Source: Rhizobiales bacterium Ga0077545 (GTDB lineage Bacteria; Pseudomonadota; Alphaproteobacteria; Rhizobiales; Methylopilaceae). From it: a stretch of DNA of 64,000 nucleotides. The position numbers were made by a program, and so were the translations under genes. The notes beneath the pieces were generated by a model, which saw only the letters and a list, made by a program, of their open reading frames with translations, ran no database searches and had not been told where the DNA came from. Every line of letters starts with the position of its first letter. Positions within the stretch are counted from its first letter, which is position 1. Below are positions 26,871 to 34,859 of this stretch, piece by piece. The stretch spans positions 62,001-126,000 of the forward strand of contig LNEV01000017.1 in assembly GCA_001464335.1 (NCBI GenBank), written 5' to 3'.

Positions 26871-26992
26871 GAGAACCTCCCTCCGCGGAAGGGCGGCTAT
26901 AGCACTGGATGATCCGAAAATTCTAGATACCGAGAAAACAGCGCGATTTACGGCAATGCTTCGTTCAGAGGCGCGCTCTGGTCATAAAGCCT

Positions 26993-27268
26993 TCATCGCA
27001 GGACGACGAACAGGCCGATACCTACAAGCCCCGCCAAGGCTATTATCCACGCAGCGCCCGGCCAGAAATTTGGTTCCGACCCCTCGCGGGACGGCTGCGG
27101 ACCGCGTCGCGTTTCCTGAATGATGGCATCGTCCACAGCGCTCTGCGAGACAGGCGTGCCTGCGGCTTCTTCGTCGGTTCCGAGGGGCGCCGTGGAGGGG
27201 TCGGGATGCGACGTCTTTGCTCCCTGCCCACGATCTAATGACGCCCGCAATTTTTCGGGATGTGCCAT
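26993..27268 (-). CDS. Small tail-anchored membrane protein, 91 aa
   Basis: The first 65 or so residues are polar, rich in charged residues, Ser and Pro, and the last 22 form one hydrophobic segment (AAWIIALAGLVGIGLFVVL) ending in a single Arg. This is the layout of a tail-anchored or single-span membrane protein with a cytoplasmic disordered head. No family recognised. No strong ribosome site precedes the ATG. Two inverted repeats lie just upstream. Confidence 0.55.
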   Translation of the reverse strand: MAHPEKLRASLDRGQGAKTSHPDPSTAPLGTDEEAAGTPVSQSAVDDAIIQETRRGPQPSREGSEPNFWPGAAWIIALAGLVGIGLFVVLR

Positions 27269-27301
27269 CTCATGGCCGCCTTCGTTACCATTCCAGAAAA
27301 A

Positions 27302-27348
27302 ATCCCGGAAACAAACGCGTTATCCGGGATCGTGCCGGTGTTCGGCAC
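27302..27348. repeat. Two adjacent inverted repeats between small genes
   Basis: ATCCCGGA (27302-27309) pairs with TCCGGGAT (27323-27330), an 8-bp stem with a 13-base loop. GTGCCG (27332-27337) pairs with CGGCAC (27343-27348) with a 5-base loop. Together with the terminator hairpin at 27352-27380 they make three tandem hairpins in about 80 bases. Their role is not clear. Confidence 0.5.
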
Positions 27349-27351
27349 ACG

Positions 27352-27380
27352 AAAACCCCACGCCAATTGCTGACGTGGGC
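27352..27380 (-). terminator. Intrinsic terminator-like hairpin after the 72-aa gene
   Basis: On the minus strand CCCACG and CGTGGG (27379-27374 and 27362-27357) form a stem with an 11-base loop, followed by GGTTTTC. It is located directly after the stop of the 27391-27609 gene. The T run is short, so efficiency is uncertain. Confidence 0.5.
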
Positions 27381-27390
27381 ATGATCGCTC

Positions 27391-27609
27391 TTAGGCCGCT
27401 TCGTTCAACGGCCAGTTTTTGACAACCGTTTCACCGTGCGAAATTCGCGCGAAAGCCAGTTCGGTATCTGCAGCTTCCAGGGTAGCGACCCACTCCCGTG
27501 CTTTTTGCTCCGCGGAGGCGTCATCGGCAGCCTCGATGTCGGTCGAATCCTTGATCGCAGGCTGGGCGTCTTCGGTCTGGGTGAAGATTTCGACTCGGTA
27601 TTCCGGCAT
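27391..27609 (-). CDS. Small acidic hypothetical protein, 72 aa
   Basis: A compact soluble protein beginning MPEYRVEIFTQTEDAQ, with an acidic central helix (IEAADDASAEQKAREWVATL) and a beta-rich end (FARISHGETVVKNWPL). No signal peptide. The pattern of a strand, an acidic helix and strands suggests a small alpha/beta sandwich. GAGGGAGAA precedes the ATG at a good distance. No known family was recognised. Confidence 0.65.
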   Translation of the reverse strand: MPEYRVEIFTQTEDAQPAIKDSTDIEAADDASAEQKAREWVATLEAADTELAFARISHGETVVKNWPLNEAA

Positions 27610-27799
27610 GTGGTTCTCCCTCGGGGCGATGGCGTCTTGTGCGCCGGTGCCTATTTAAAACCTCCATGATCAGGAAAGGTTTCGCCCGGCCCGCGCGATT
27701 AGCCTCCGTCGCGGAGCGCCGATCGGGTCGGAAGAAGCGTGAACAGAACGCGGCAAACGTCCTTGAACGCGCGCTCGATTCATGGTGTCTCGCGCGCGG

Positions 27800-27875
27800 G
27801 GGCCTGTAGCTCAATGGTTAGAGCCGACCGCTCATAACGGTCTGGTTGCAGGTTCGAGTCCTGCCGGGCCCACCA
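27800..27875 (+). tRNA. tRNA with CAT anticodon, probably tRNA-Ile2 (lysidine-modified)
   Basis: A complete cloverleaf of 76 bases with encoded CCA. The acceptor stem GGGCCTG (27800-27806) pairs with CGGGCCC (27865-27871). The anticodon stem GACCG/CGGTC carries the loop CTCATAA, so the anticodon is CAT. The T arm has GGTTCGAGTCC. The short D loop (AATGGTTA, as in E. coli tRNA-Ile2) and acceptor pairs C4-G69 and C5-G68, reported as determinants for the lysidine synthetase TilS, favour the isoleucine form over elongator methionine. The body lacks the three G-C pairs at the base of the anticodon stem expected for an initiator. Confidence 0.93.
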
Positions 27876-28048
27876 GCATTCTCAACGACTTCCGCACGAT
27901 GCTTCCAGCGCAAGCCCCGGGCTCACGCCAGAGAGCGCGCCGCCTCGCGCCCTGCGCGGACAGGCTTCACATTGGGGCAGGCAAATCTCCCGCCCCAATC
28001 CCGTTATTGATGCCGGGACGCAAATGCGCCCCGGGGGCTCCGCGATGT

Positions 28049-28798
28049 TCAATGCCCGGGCGTGTCTTTCGGCTTCTTGCGCCGCGTCAGCAGATTGAGC
28101 CCCTCGACCAGCGCCGAGAACGCCATGGCCGAATAGATGTAGCCCTTGGGGACATGCGCGCCGAAGCCTTCGGCAATGAGCGTCGTGCCGATGAGCAGCA
28201 GGAAGCCGAGCGCGAGCATGACAACCGTCGGATTGCGGGCAATGAAATTCGCCAGCGGATCGGCCGCGAGCAGCATCACCGCGACCGTCACCAGAACGGC
28301 CACGACCATGATCGGGATATGCTCCGTCATACCGACGGCGGTGATGATGCTGTCGATGGAAAACACGAGATCGAGCACGAGGATCTGGCTGATGGCGGCC
28401 GCCATTCCGAGACTCACATCCTTGCGCTCGAACACATCGCCTTCATCCGGCGGATCGACGTGATGACGGATTTCCTTTGTCGCTTTCCAGACCAGGAAAA
28501 GCCCGCCCGCGATGAGAATGAGGTCGCGCCAGGAAAACCCTTTCCCGAACACTTCGAAGACCGGCTCCGTCAAAGTCACGATGATCGCGATCGTGCCGAG
28601 CAGACCAAGACGCATGACCACCGCCATGCCGATGCCGAGACGGCGCGCGAAGCTTCTTTTTTCTTCGGGCAGCTTGTTGGTGAGGATCGAGATGAAGATC
28701 AGATTGTCGATGCCGAGCACGACTTCCATGGCAATCAGCGTGGCAAGGGCTGCCCAGGCGGCCGGGTCAGCGAGAAGCGCCAGAAAATAATCGGTCAT
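28049..28798 (-). CDS. TerC family integral membrane protein
   Basis: The 249-residue protein has seven to eight hydrophobic segments and the two TerC signature blocks, [19 protein letters not shown] and [19 protein letters not shown], each with the acidic residues thought to bind metal. TerC/YkoY/Alx proteins are linked to manganese export and metal homeostasis at the inner membrane. The final [20 protein letters not shown] stretch is also typical. The ATG at 28798 was chosen; an extension upstream adds only low-complexity Arg/Ala residues. No yybP-ykoY riboswitch was seen in the leader. Confidence 0.88.
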   Translation of the reverse strand: MTDYFLALLADPAAWAALATLIAMEVVLGIDNLIFISILTNKLPEEKRSFARRLGIGMAVVMRLGLLGTIAIIVTLTEPVFEVFGKGFSWRDLILIAGGLFLVWKATKEIRHHVDPPDEGDVFERKDVSLGMAAAISQILVLDLVFSIDSIITAVGMTEHIPIMVVAVLVTVAVMLLAADPLANFIARNPTVVMLALGFLLLIGTTLIAEGFGAHVPKGYIYSAMAFSALVEGLNLLTRRKKPKDTPGH

Positions 28799-28929
28799 CG
28801 TGCGAGGGTTCCCCGAAGTTGGTCGGCGAAAGGTAGCGTCCCTGTGTGACAGGGCAAGCGCCACCGCCTTCAAGATGCCTCTATTTTTCGCTGTCTGGCG
28901 CCTCGATCTAACCTTTACTGGAGACTGCC

Positions 28930-29664
28930 ATGCGCCGCTTCGCGCTTGCCGCCTGCCTCGCCTTCGCCTCGCCCGCCGTGTTCGCGCAGGAGCCGCCGCC
29001 CCCGCCGCACGGCCCGCGCCCGGCGACAATTTCGATGACGGGCGAAGGCACGGCGTCCGCCGCTCCCGACATGGCGGTCCTCAATTCTGGCGTCGTCACC
29101 GAAGCGAAGACCGCGCGCGAGGCGCTCGATGCCAATACGGCGGCGATGACGAAACTCATCGACGCCATCAAGAGCGCCGGGATCGAGCCCCGCGACATCG
29201 CCACGTCCGGCTTCAGCGTGCAGCCGCGCTATGTCTATCCGCAGCCGAAGAACGACGGTCAGCAATCGCCGCCGCGCATCACCGGCTATGAAGTGCGCAA
29301 CAACGTGACCGTGAAAGTGCGCGACCTGACACAGCTCGGCGGCATTCTCGACAAGGCGGTCACGGAAGGCTCCAACCAGATCGACGGCCTCAGCTTCGAT
29401 ATATCCAAAAAGGAAGAGCTGCTGAACGAGGCGCGCAAGAAGGCCTATGCCGACGCCCGCGCCAAGGCGGAGCTCTATGCGGGCGCAGCCGGCGTCACGC
29501 TCGGCCGCGTGCGCAACATCGCCGAACAGGGCGGCGCCTTCCCACCCCCGCGTCCGATGATGATGCGCGCCGACGCGATGAAGCAGTCCGCCCCCGTCCC
29601 GGTCGAGGCGGGAGAGCAGGAATTGTCGATCAATGTCACCGCGACCTGGGAAATCGAGCCCTGA
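28930..29664 (+). CDS. SIMPL domain (DUF541) periplasmic protein
   Basis: The 244-residue protein has a signal peptide (about residues 1-19, ending VFAQ), a short proline-rich linker ([10 protein letters not shown]) and the SIMPL/DUF541 body: [50 protein letters not shown] and [19 protein letters not shown]. These periplasmic proteins (BP26/OMP28 in Brucella) form ring-shaped oligomers and have been linked to oxidative-stress protection; the molecular role is not known. It is divergent from the TerC gene by 131 bases. Confidence 0.9.
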   Translation: MRRFALAACLAFASPAVFAQEPPPPPHGPRPATISMTGEGTASAAPDMAVLNSGVVTEAKTAREALDANTAAMTKLIDAIKSAGIEPRDIATSGFSVQPRYVYPQPKNDGQQSPPRITGYEVRNNVTVKVRDLTQLGGILDKAVTEGSNQIDGLSFDISKKEELLNEARKKAYADARAKAELYAGAAGVTLGRVRNIAEQGGAFPPPRPMMMRADAMKQSAPVPVEAGEQELSINVTATWEIEP

Positions 29665-29683
29665 CGGGCTCCTGAAAAGGCAA

Positions 29684-29723
29684 CAGCCTCGCGGCGCGTG
29701 CTTTTGCCCGTCCCGCGAGGCTG
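29684..29723 (+). terminator. Perfect 11-bp inverted repeat after the SIMPL gene
   Basis: CAGCCTCGCGG (29684-29694) and CCGCGAGGCTG (29713-29723) are exact complements around an 18-base loop. There is no T run, so it may be a weak or Rho-assisted terminator for the SIMPL gene or a leader structure of the XRE gene that starts 17 bases later. Confidence 0.55.
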
Positions 29724-29739
29724 TGGCAGTATCGGAGGC

Positions 29740-30072
29740 ATGACCCCAGCCGACATCATCACCGGCCGGCAGATCGTTGCCGCACGCGCTCTTGTCTCGT
29801 TGAGCCAGGATCAACTCGCCCAGGCGGCGGGCATCGGCATCGGCGTTCTGCGGCGAATGGAGGCGAGCGGCATCAACACGCCGTCCGACGATCCCGAAAC
29901 ATGCCGCGTCACGGCCATACGCCGGGCTCTTGATCGCGCGGGCGCGCTTCTCGTGCCGGAGGATGGCATCGCAGGCGCCGGGGTCCGGTTGAAATTCAAC
30001 CGCCTCGACACAAAGCAGATCAATCGCTGGGAAAGCGAAGGCGGCGCTCCGGCTGAGGATGACATCGCCTGA
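29740..30072 (+). CDS. XRE-type helix-turn-helix regulator
   Basis: The 110-residue protein has an N-terminal Cro/CI-type domain: QIVAARALVSLSQDQLAQAA and GIGIGVLRRMEASG, with the recognition helix in the second. The C-terminal 40 residues (ALLVPEDGIAGAGVRLKF) are typical of small XRE regulators of alphaproteobacteria whose targets are mostly unknown. The ATG at 29740 matches the family N terminus, although GGAGG is only one base away, which is too close for an ordinary ribosome site; an in-frame GTG at 29698 falls in the hairpin loop upstream. Confidence 0.8.
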   Translation: MTPADIITGRQIVAARALVSLSQDQLAQAAGIGIGVLRRMEASGINTPSDDPETCRVTAIRRALDRAGALLVPEDGIAGAGVRLKFNRLDTKQINRWESEGGAPAEDDIA

Positions 30073-30143
30073 CGCACGGATTTGGCTAGGGCTGCCGGGC
30101 CGAACACTTTATATCGTTTCCTCGTTCGGCCACGGGGGCAAAA

Positions 30144-31727
30144 ATGGGCGGCACCGATCCTTCGGCACAGGAGCGCAAGGCGCTGCCCGTGACCGTCATT
30201 GCATTTCTCGTTCTGGCGGGCCTTGTCGGCATGCCGCTCGCCGCCTTGCTCGATCTGCGCGCGCTCTCCGAAGATCTCCTGCGCAAGCAGGGCGCCGAGA
30301 TCAGCCGCATCATCGACGACATGCGCAACTTCTACGCAACCGACGTGGTGGGCCGCGTGATGGCCGCGCACGGCGCCGACACCCAGCCGACCCACAATTT
30401 CCGCGAGACGGCGGGCGGTATCCCGATCCCCGCCACGCTCTCCATCGAGCTTGGAAACCTCATTTCCTCGCGCAACGATTCCGTGAAATACCAGTTCGTC
30501 TCCGACTATCCCTTCGCCGGGCGCGGGCCACGCGAGCTCGATGCATTCGAAAAGAACGCCATCACCGATCTGCGCGCCGATCCGACGCGCCAGATCGTCG
30601 AAGTGTCGGGCTCTGTGTTCGACCGCCAGATCCGCATGGCCACGCCCGTGCGCATGGCGCAGGCCTGCGTCACCTGTCACAACACTCACGCCGAAAGCCC
30701 GCGTAAGGACTGGAAGGTCGGCGATGTGCGCGGCATCCAGGAAATCACGATCCACCAGCCGATCGCGGCCAATGTGTTCGCGTTCAAATATCTCGTCAGC
30801 TATTTCGTTGTTGCGGGGCTCATCGGCATCGCGTTCATCGTGTTGCAGGGCCGCCAGTCGCGCGCCATCGCCGGCATGAACCGCGAGCTCTCGGAGGCCA
30901 ACGACTTTCTCGCCGCGATCTCGATGAAGCTCGCGAAATATCTTTCGCCGCAGATCTACAAGAGCATTTTCTCGGGCCAGCGCGACGTCGCGATCGCAAC
31001 GGAAAGAAAGCGCCTCACCATCTTCTTCTCGGACATCAAGGATTTCACCGCGACCGCCGAGCGGCTTCAGCCGGAGGACCTGACCGCCCTCCTCAACGAA
31101 TACTTCACCGAAATGTCGAACATCGCCCTCAGGCACGGCGCCACCGTCGACAAATTCATCGGCGACGCGATGTTGCTGTTCTTCGGCGATCCGGAAACGA
31201 AGGGAACGGCGGAGGATGCGCGGGCCTGCCTTGCCATGGCCGTGGAAATGCAGAACCGCCTGAAAGTGCTGAACGCCGAATGGCGCCGCCGCGGCATCGA
31301 ACTTCCGTTTCAGGCGCGTATGGGCATCAACACCGGCTTCTGCAATGTCGGAAATTTCGGCTCGGAAGATCGTATGGACTACACCATCATCGGCGCCGAA
31401 GCGAACCTTGCGGCGCGCCTCCAGACCATCGCCGAACCGGGCGGCATCGTCCTCTCCTACGAGACCTATGCCCATGTGAAAGAGATCGTGCGGGCGCATC
31501 CGTTGCCGCCGATCCAGATGAAGGGCATCAGCCGCGAGGTCATTCCCTACGCCGTGGAGGGTGTGACGAACGAAAGCGAAAAGCCGAACATTATCAGCGA
31601 ACAGGCCAAGGGCGTTGAAGTCTACCTTGATCTCGACGCGCTCGATCCGGCCGCAACGGTGCGGACACGCAAACTGTTGGAAGATGCAATCGCCGCGCTC
31701 GACGGCAAGACGGCGAAACCGGCCTGA
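30144..31727 (+). CDS. Membrane class III adenylate cyclase with c-heme DUF3365 sensor
   Basis: The 527-residue protein has a membrane segment (about 15-36), a periplasmic DUF3365/Tll0287-like domain with a c-type heme site CVTCH (175-179), a second membrane segment (about 213-234), a short linker and a class III cyclase domain. The catalytic set is complete: metal-binding D297 (FFSDIKDF) and D341 (FIGDAML), purine-contacting K337, T414 in the MDYTIIG stretch, and transition-state N421 and R425 (NLAARL). T and K suggest ATP rather than GTP as substrate. It would couple heme redox or ligand state in the periplasm to cyclic AMP production. Confidence 0.9.
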   Translation: MGGTDPSAQERKALPVTVIAFLVLAGLVGMPLAALLDLRALSEDLLRKQGAEISRIIDDMRNFYATDVVGRVMAAHGADTQPTHNFRETAGGIPIPATLSIELGNLISSRNDSVKYQFVSDYPFAGRGPRELDAFEKNAITDLRADPTRQIVEVSGSVFDRQIRMATPVRMAQACVTCHNTHAESPRKDWKVGDVRGIQEITIHQPIAANVFAFKYLVSYFVVAGLIGIAFIVLQGRQSRAIAGMNRELSEANDFLAAISMKLAKYLSPQIYKSIFSGQRDVAIATERKRLTIFFSDIKDFTATAERLQPEDLTALLNEYFTEMSNIALRHGATVDKFIGDAMLLFFGDPETKGTAEDARACLAMAVEMQNRLKVLNAEWRRRGIELPFQARMGINTGFCNVGNFGSEDRMDYTIIGAEANLAARLQTIAEPGGIVLSYETYAHVKEIVRAHPLPPIQMKGISREVIPYAVEGVTNESEKPNIISEQAKGVEVYLDLDALDPAATVRTRKLLEDAIAALDGKTAKPA

Positions 31728-31796
31728 TAAACCAGTGTCTGGAATTTCCCCGTTGGCGGACTAGAATGTTCTGCGGGGCGCAAGAGGAGGACTTCC

Positions 31797-32084
31797 ATGC
31801 GACGCTTCGCAATGGCCGCCGGCATCGTCCTGTGCGCCGGGTCCGCACATGCGGGCATCCCGCTCGTCAACGCCACCTGCCCGACCGGGATCGAGGTCCA
31901 TGCCGACAAAGGCGGACCGATCTACATCAACGGCAAGGAAGCGAAACTGAAGGTCTTCAACGAAAACTATTACGAGGCGGCAGGCAGCGGCGTCACCGTT
32001 TCGCTCAGCATCAACCCCGACGGCTCGCCCGCGATGTCCTACACCGGCAAGAACCGCGCGAACGGCATGTGCACGATCAAGTGA
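31797..32084 (+). CDS. Small secreted hypothetical protein, 95 aa
   Basis: The signal peptide (about residues 1-19, ending SAHA) is followed by a 76-residue mature part of beta-rich sequence: PTGIEVHADKGGPIYINGKE and SGVTVSLSINPDGSPAM, with two cysteines (NATC and GMCTI) that could form one disulphide. No family was recognised. AGGAGG precedes the ATG by 8 bases. It is convergent with panD, the two stops being one base apart. Confidence 0.75.
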   Translation: MRRFAMAAGIVLCAGSAHAGIPLVNATCPTGIEVHADKGGPIYINGKEAKLKVFNENYYEAAGSGVTVSLSINPDGSPAMSYTGKNRANGMCTIK

Positions 32085-32444
32085 TCACGCCGCCTTCGGC
32101 ATCACGCGGTTGTCGCCGTCCACCAGCACAACGTTCGGCGTGTAGACCCTCGCCTCTTCGGCGCTCATCTGCGCATAGGCGACGATGATGACCTTGTCGC
32201 CCGGCATGGCCAGCCGCGCGGCAGCCCCGTTCAGCCCGATCACGCCCGAACCGCGCTTGCCCTCGATGACATAGGTCGCAAAGCGCGCCCCGGTGTCGAT
32301 GTTGTAGATCTCGACACGCTCGTTGATGAAAAAGCCCGCGGCCTCGACGAGATTCATGTCGATCGAGATCGACCCCTCATAGTGAAGGTCGGCTTCGGTC
32401 ACCGTGGCGCGGTGAATCTTGCCCTTCATCATGGTGACGATCAT
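32085..32444 (-). CDS. panD: Aspartate 1-decarboxylase PanD
   Basis: The 119-residue proenzyme makes beta-alanine for pantothenate and coenzyme A. The self-cleavage site is HYEGS with the scissile G24-S25 bond, the same numbers as in E. coli, which supports the start at 32444. [16 protein letters not shown] precedes it, and [19 protein letters not shown] with the catalytic Tyr and Arg region follows. It is a cytoplasmic tetramer with a pyruvoyl cofactor. It is divergent from the helicase gene by 184 bases. Confidence 0.96.
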   Translation of the reverse strand: MIVTMMKGKIHRATVTEADLHYEGSISIDMNLVEAAGFFINERVEIYNIDTGARFATYVIEGKRGSGVIGLNGAAARLAMPGDKVIIVAYAQMSAEEARVYTPNVVLVDGDNRVMPKAA

Positions 32445-32628
32445 CGACGGCCCTTCTTTTTTACGACGGGGTCAATAGCGGACGAGGCTCGGGGTCACAA
32501 GCCAATATCGGGCTGGCCCTATCGGGTTGTAACTAGAACATAAAGTGAACATACTCGGCGGAGTATTCCTGAATGCTGCGCGCACTGAACAGGGCGCGGC
32601 AAACTTGATAAGCTCTCGACCGATTCCC

Positions 32629-33738
32629 ATGCCCAAATTCACCCCTCATCAGGACGCCGCGCTCAAGGCGTGTTCCGACTGGCTGAAATCCAAGCCCGGA
32701 AAAGGCGGCACGCCGCAGATCTTCCGCCTGTTCGGCTATGCCGGAACGGGAAAGACGACGCTTGCGCGCCATCTGGCCGAGGGCGTCGAGGGCCAGGTGA
32801 AATATGCCGCCTTCACCGGCAAGGCTGCCCTCGTCATGCGCGCGCGCGGTTGCGACAACGCCTCGACGCTGCACAGCCTCATCTACAAGGCGAAGGAGAC
32901 GAGCGAGGAAACGCCAAGCTTCGAGCTGTGGGATGATGCGCCCGCCTCGCGCGCGAAGCTGATCGTGGTGGACGAAGCCTCGATGGTGGACGCCGAGCTC
33001 GGACGCGATCTTCTGTCCTTCGGCGCGCCGGTTCTGGTCCTTGGAGACCCGGCCCAGCTTCCTCCGATCCAGGGCGGCGGCTTCTTCACGGGGCAGACGC
33101 CGGATGTGATGCTCACGGAAGTTCACCGGCAGGCGGAAGACGATCCGATCGTGCGCCTGTCGATGGATGTGCGCGAGGGCCGCCCACTCAAGCCGGGCAC
33201 ATATGGCGAGACCGAAGTGGTCCGCAAATCCGATCTCGACCCCGCTCGCGTGCTCAATGCCGAGCAGGTGCTGGTCGGCCGCAACAACACCCGCCGCGCC
33301 TACAACAAGCGCATGCGCGAGCGGCGCGGCATGAACGACGAGCTGCCGCTGGTCGGCGACAAGCTGGTGTGCCTCAGGAACAACCGCAAGAAAGCCCTCT
33401 TCAACGGCGGCCTGTGGACCGTCACCGAGCGCCGCGCCTCCAAATCAAAGCTCGTTTCCATGCGCATCCGGCCGGACGACGACCCCTCCGCCCGCGAAAC
33501 GCGCGTCAGCGTCAGGCCGGAATGCTTTTCCGGCGGCATCGAGGATTTTTCCTGGGAAGAGCGCCGTCATTACGACGAGTTCGATTTTGGCTATGTGCTG
33601 ACCGTGCACAAGAGCCAGGGCTCGCAATGGGACGATGTCGTGCTGTTCGACGAGAGCTTTGCCTTCCCCGACAGCCGCGCCCGCTGGCTCTACACCGGCA
33701 TCACTCGCGCCGCCCGCCGCCTCAGCGTGGTTGTCTGA
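32629..33738 (+). CDS. ATP-dependent helicase, Dda/RecD2-like single protein
   Basis: The 369-residue superfamily 1B helicase has motif I FGYAGTGKTTLARHLA, Ia-like AFTGKAALVMRARG, motif II VVDEASMVD, motif III VLVLGDPAQLPPI, motif IV-like RNNTRRAYNKRMRE and motif V/VI VLTVHKSQGSQWDDVVLFD followed by WLYTGITRAARRL. It is shorter than RecD and lacks its N-terminal domain, as in phage Dda and many RecD2-like proteins of alphaproteobacteria. It probably acts in DNA repair. The ATG at 32629 is chosen because the preceding 28 codons look uncoded; no strong ribosome site is seen. Confidence 0.87.
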   Translation: MPKFTPHQDAALKACSDWLKSKPGKGGTPQIFRLFGYAGTGKTTLARHLAEGVEGQVKYAAFTGKAALVMRARGCDNASTLHSLIYKAKETSEETPSFELWDDAPASRAKLIVVDEASMVDAELGRDLLSFGAPVLVLGDPAQLPPIQGGGFFTGQTPDVMLTEVHRQAEDDPIVRLSMDVREGRPLKPGTYGETEVVRKSDLDPARVLNAEQVLVGRNNTRRAYNKRMRERRGMNDELPLVGDKLVCLRNNRKKALFNGGLWTVTERRASKSKLVSMRIRPDDDPSARETRVSVRPECFSGGIEDFSWEERRHYDEFDFGYVLTVHKSQGSQWDDVVLFDESFAFPDSRARWLYTGITRAARRLSVVV

Positions 33739-33782
33739 CGGGGCCCGGCTTCCTATTTCTTCCACGAAACCAAGAGGGATTC

Positions 33783-34184
33783 ATGGAAAAGACCTATCCT
33801 GTCACCCGGACCGAGGACGAATGGCGCGAGCGCCTGACGGCGGATCAGTTTTATGTGATGCGCGAGCACGGCACGGAATATCCCGGCACCTGCGCGCTGC
33901 TGAATGAGAAGCGTGCCGGCACCTTCTCCTGCGTCGGCTGCGACCGGCCGCTGTTTCAGACCGATGTGAAGTTCGAAAGCGGCACCGGCTGGCCGAGCTT
34001 CACCACCCCCGTTCCCGGCTCGGTGGAAACGACCTCGGACCGCACGCTCGGCATGGTGCGGACCGAGGTGCATTGCGCGACCTGCGGCAGCCATCTCGGC
34101 CATGTCTTTCCGGACGGCCCGCCGCCGACGGGCCTGCGCTATTGCATCAACGGCGTCGCGCTGAACTTCACCCCGGCGGCCTGA
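33783..34184 (+). CDS. msrB: Peptide methionine (R)-S-oxide reductase MsrB
   Basis: The 133-residue enzyme reduces methionine-R-sulfoxide in oxidised proteins. It carries the four zinc cysteines (C50, C53, C98, C101), the GTGWPSFT substrate block and the catalytic C121 in RYCINGVAL. It has no signal peptide, so it is cytoplasmic. The ATG at 33783 follows AGAGGGATTC at good spacing. The gene follows the helicase by 44 bases. Confidence 0.96.
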   Translation: MEKTYPVTRTEDEWRERLTADQFYVMREHGTEYPGTCALLNEKRAGTFSCVGCDRPLFQTDVKFESGTGWPSFTTPVPGSVETTSDRTLGMVRTEVHCATCGSHLGHVFPDGPPPTGLRYCINGVALNFTPAA

Positions 34185-34223
34185 GCCGCGCCCGCGCCGC
34201 GGGATGTCTCCATCCTGCGGCGT

Positions 34224-34736
34224 CTAGGGCTTCGGATACACGCGCCCCGGTATGCGGTTGTTGTAGAAATAGGCCACCGCAACGATCAGGGCCGCTCCCA
34301 GCAGAACGGGCGTCAGCAGGAACGACCATCCGGCTCCTGCCAGAAGGACGACGATCGGATTGGCCCCGGCCGGCGGATGCACCGTGCCCGTAACCTGCAT
34401 TCCCATAATGCCAAGCCCCACCGCCAGCGCCATCACCCAGTGTTCCGGGCCGAACAGCGCAAGACAGGCGATGCCAACAAACGCCGTGACCAGATGACCG
34501 CCGATAATGTTGCGCGGCTGGGCGAGCGGGCTGTCCGGCAGGCCGAAGGCAAGAACACATGATGCACCGAACGGCGGAATGACCAGAGCAAGTTCCGTCG
34601 CGCTGCCGAACAGCAGTAGAACCGCGATGCAGATCGCGCCGCCCAGTCCCGACCAGAGCACCACCGAGAGCGGGGGACGCGGCGAGCCGGCGAGCCAGCG
34701 CCTCAGATACCGCTCCTGAACATCTGTTTTCTGCAT
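34224..34736 (-). CDS. HPP family integral membrane protein
   Basis: The 170-residue protein has four to five hydrophobic segments and the HPP signature block VTGTVHPPAGANPIVVLL. IPPFGASCVLAFGLPDSPLAQPRN is the other conserved stretch. Plant HPP proteins have been linked to nitrite transport into plastids; bacterial ones have no confirmed substrate. It is convergent with msrB and transcribed toward it. Confidence 0.87.
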   Translation of the reverse strand: MQKTDVQERYLRRWLAGSPRPPLSVVLWSGLGGAICIAVLLLFGSATELALVIPPFGASCVLAFGLPDSPLAQPRNIIGGHLVTAFVGIACLALFGPEHWVMALAVGLGIMGMQVTGTVHPPAGANPIVVLLAGAGWSFLLTPVLLGAALIVAVAYFYNNRIPGRVYPKP

Positions 34737-34750
34737 GTCACCTCCGGGGA

Positions 34751-34785
34751 TAAAAAAGGTGCGGGCATCGCTGTGCCCGCACCTT
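34751..34785 (-). terminator. Intrinsic terminator of the formate dehydrogenase gene
   Basis: On the minus strand AAGGTGCGGGCA (34785-34774), a 6-base loop and TGCCCGCACCTT (34767-34756) form a perfect 12-bp stem, followed by a six-T run ending at 34752. It is 75 bases after the fdh stop (34860) and just upstream of the HPP gene. Confidence 0.88.
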
Positions 34786-34809
34786 CGTATCGCGATTCTC
34801 GGCTCGTAC

Positions 34810-34837
34810 GGTGGCGCGGCTGCGGATCCGCGCCACC
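34810..34837. repeat. Perfect hairpin between fdh and its terminator
   Basis: GGTGGCGCGG (34810-34819) and CCGCGCCACC (34828-34837) are exact complements with an 8-base loop. With a smaller CTCGC/GCGAG stem (about 34843-34855) and the terminator it gives three consecutive hairpins after fdh, which may protect the mRNA 3' end. Confidence 0.55.
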
Positions 34838-34859
34838 GGGGCCTCGCTTCGCGAGACTG

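Noticed and set aside
27800-28050. Genomic island or integrated element at the tRNA gene
   Set aside because: No integrase, direct repeat of the tRNA end or change of base composition follows. The next genes are ordinary chromosomal ones.
28799-28929. yybP-ykoY manganese riboswitch upstream of the TerC gene
   Set aside because: The leader does not show the conserved paired stems and loops of that class when read by eye. A covariance search would decide.
32629-33738. Phage origin of the Dda-like helicase
   Set aside because: Neighbours are chromosomal (panD, msrB), GC content is the same, and similar stand-alone helicases are common in alphaproteobacteria.
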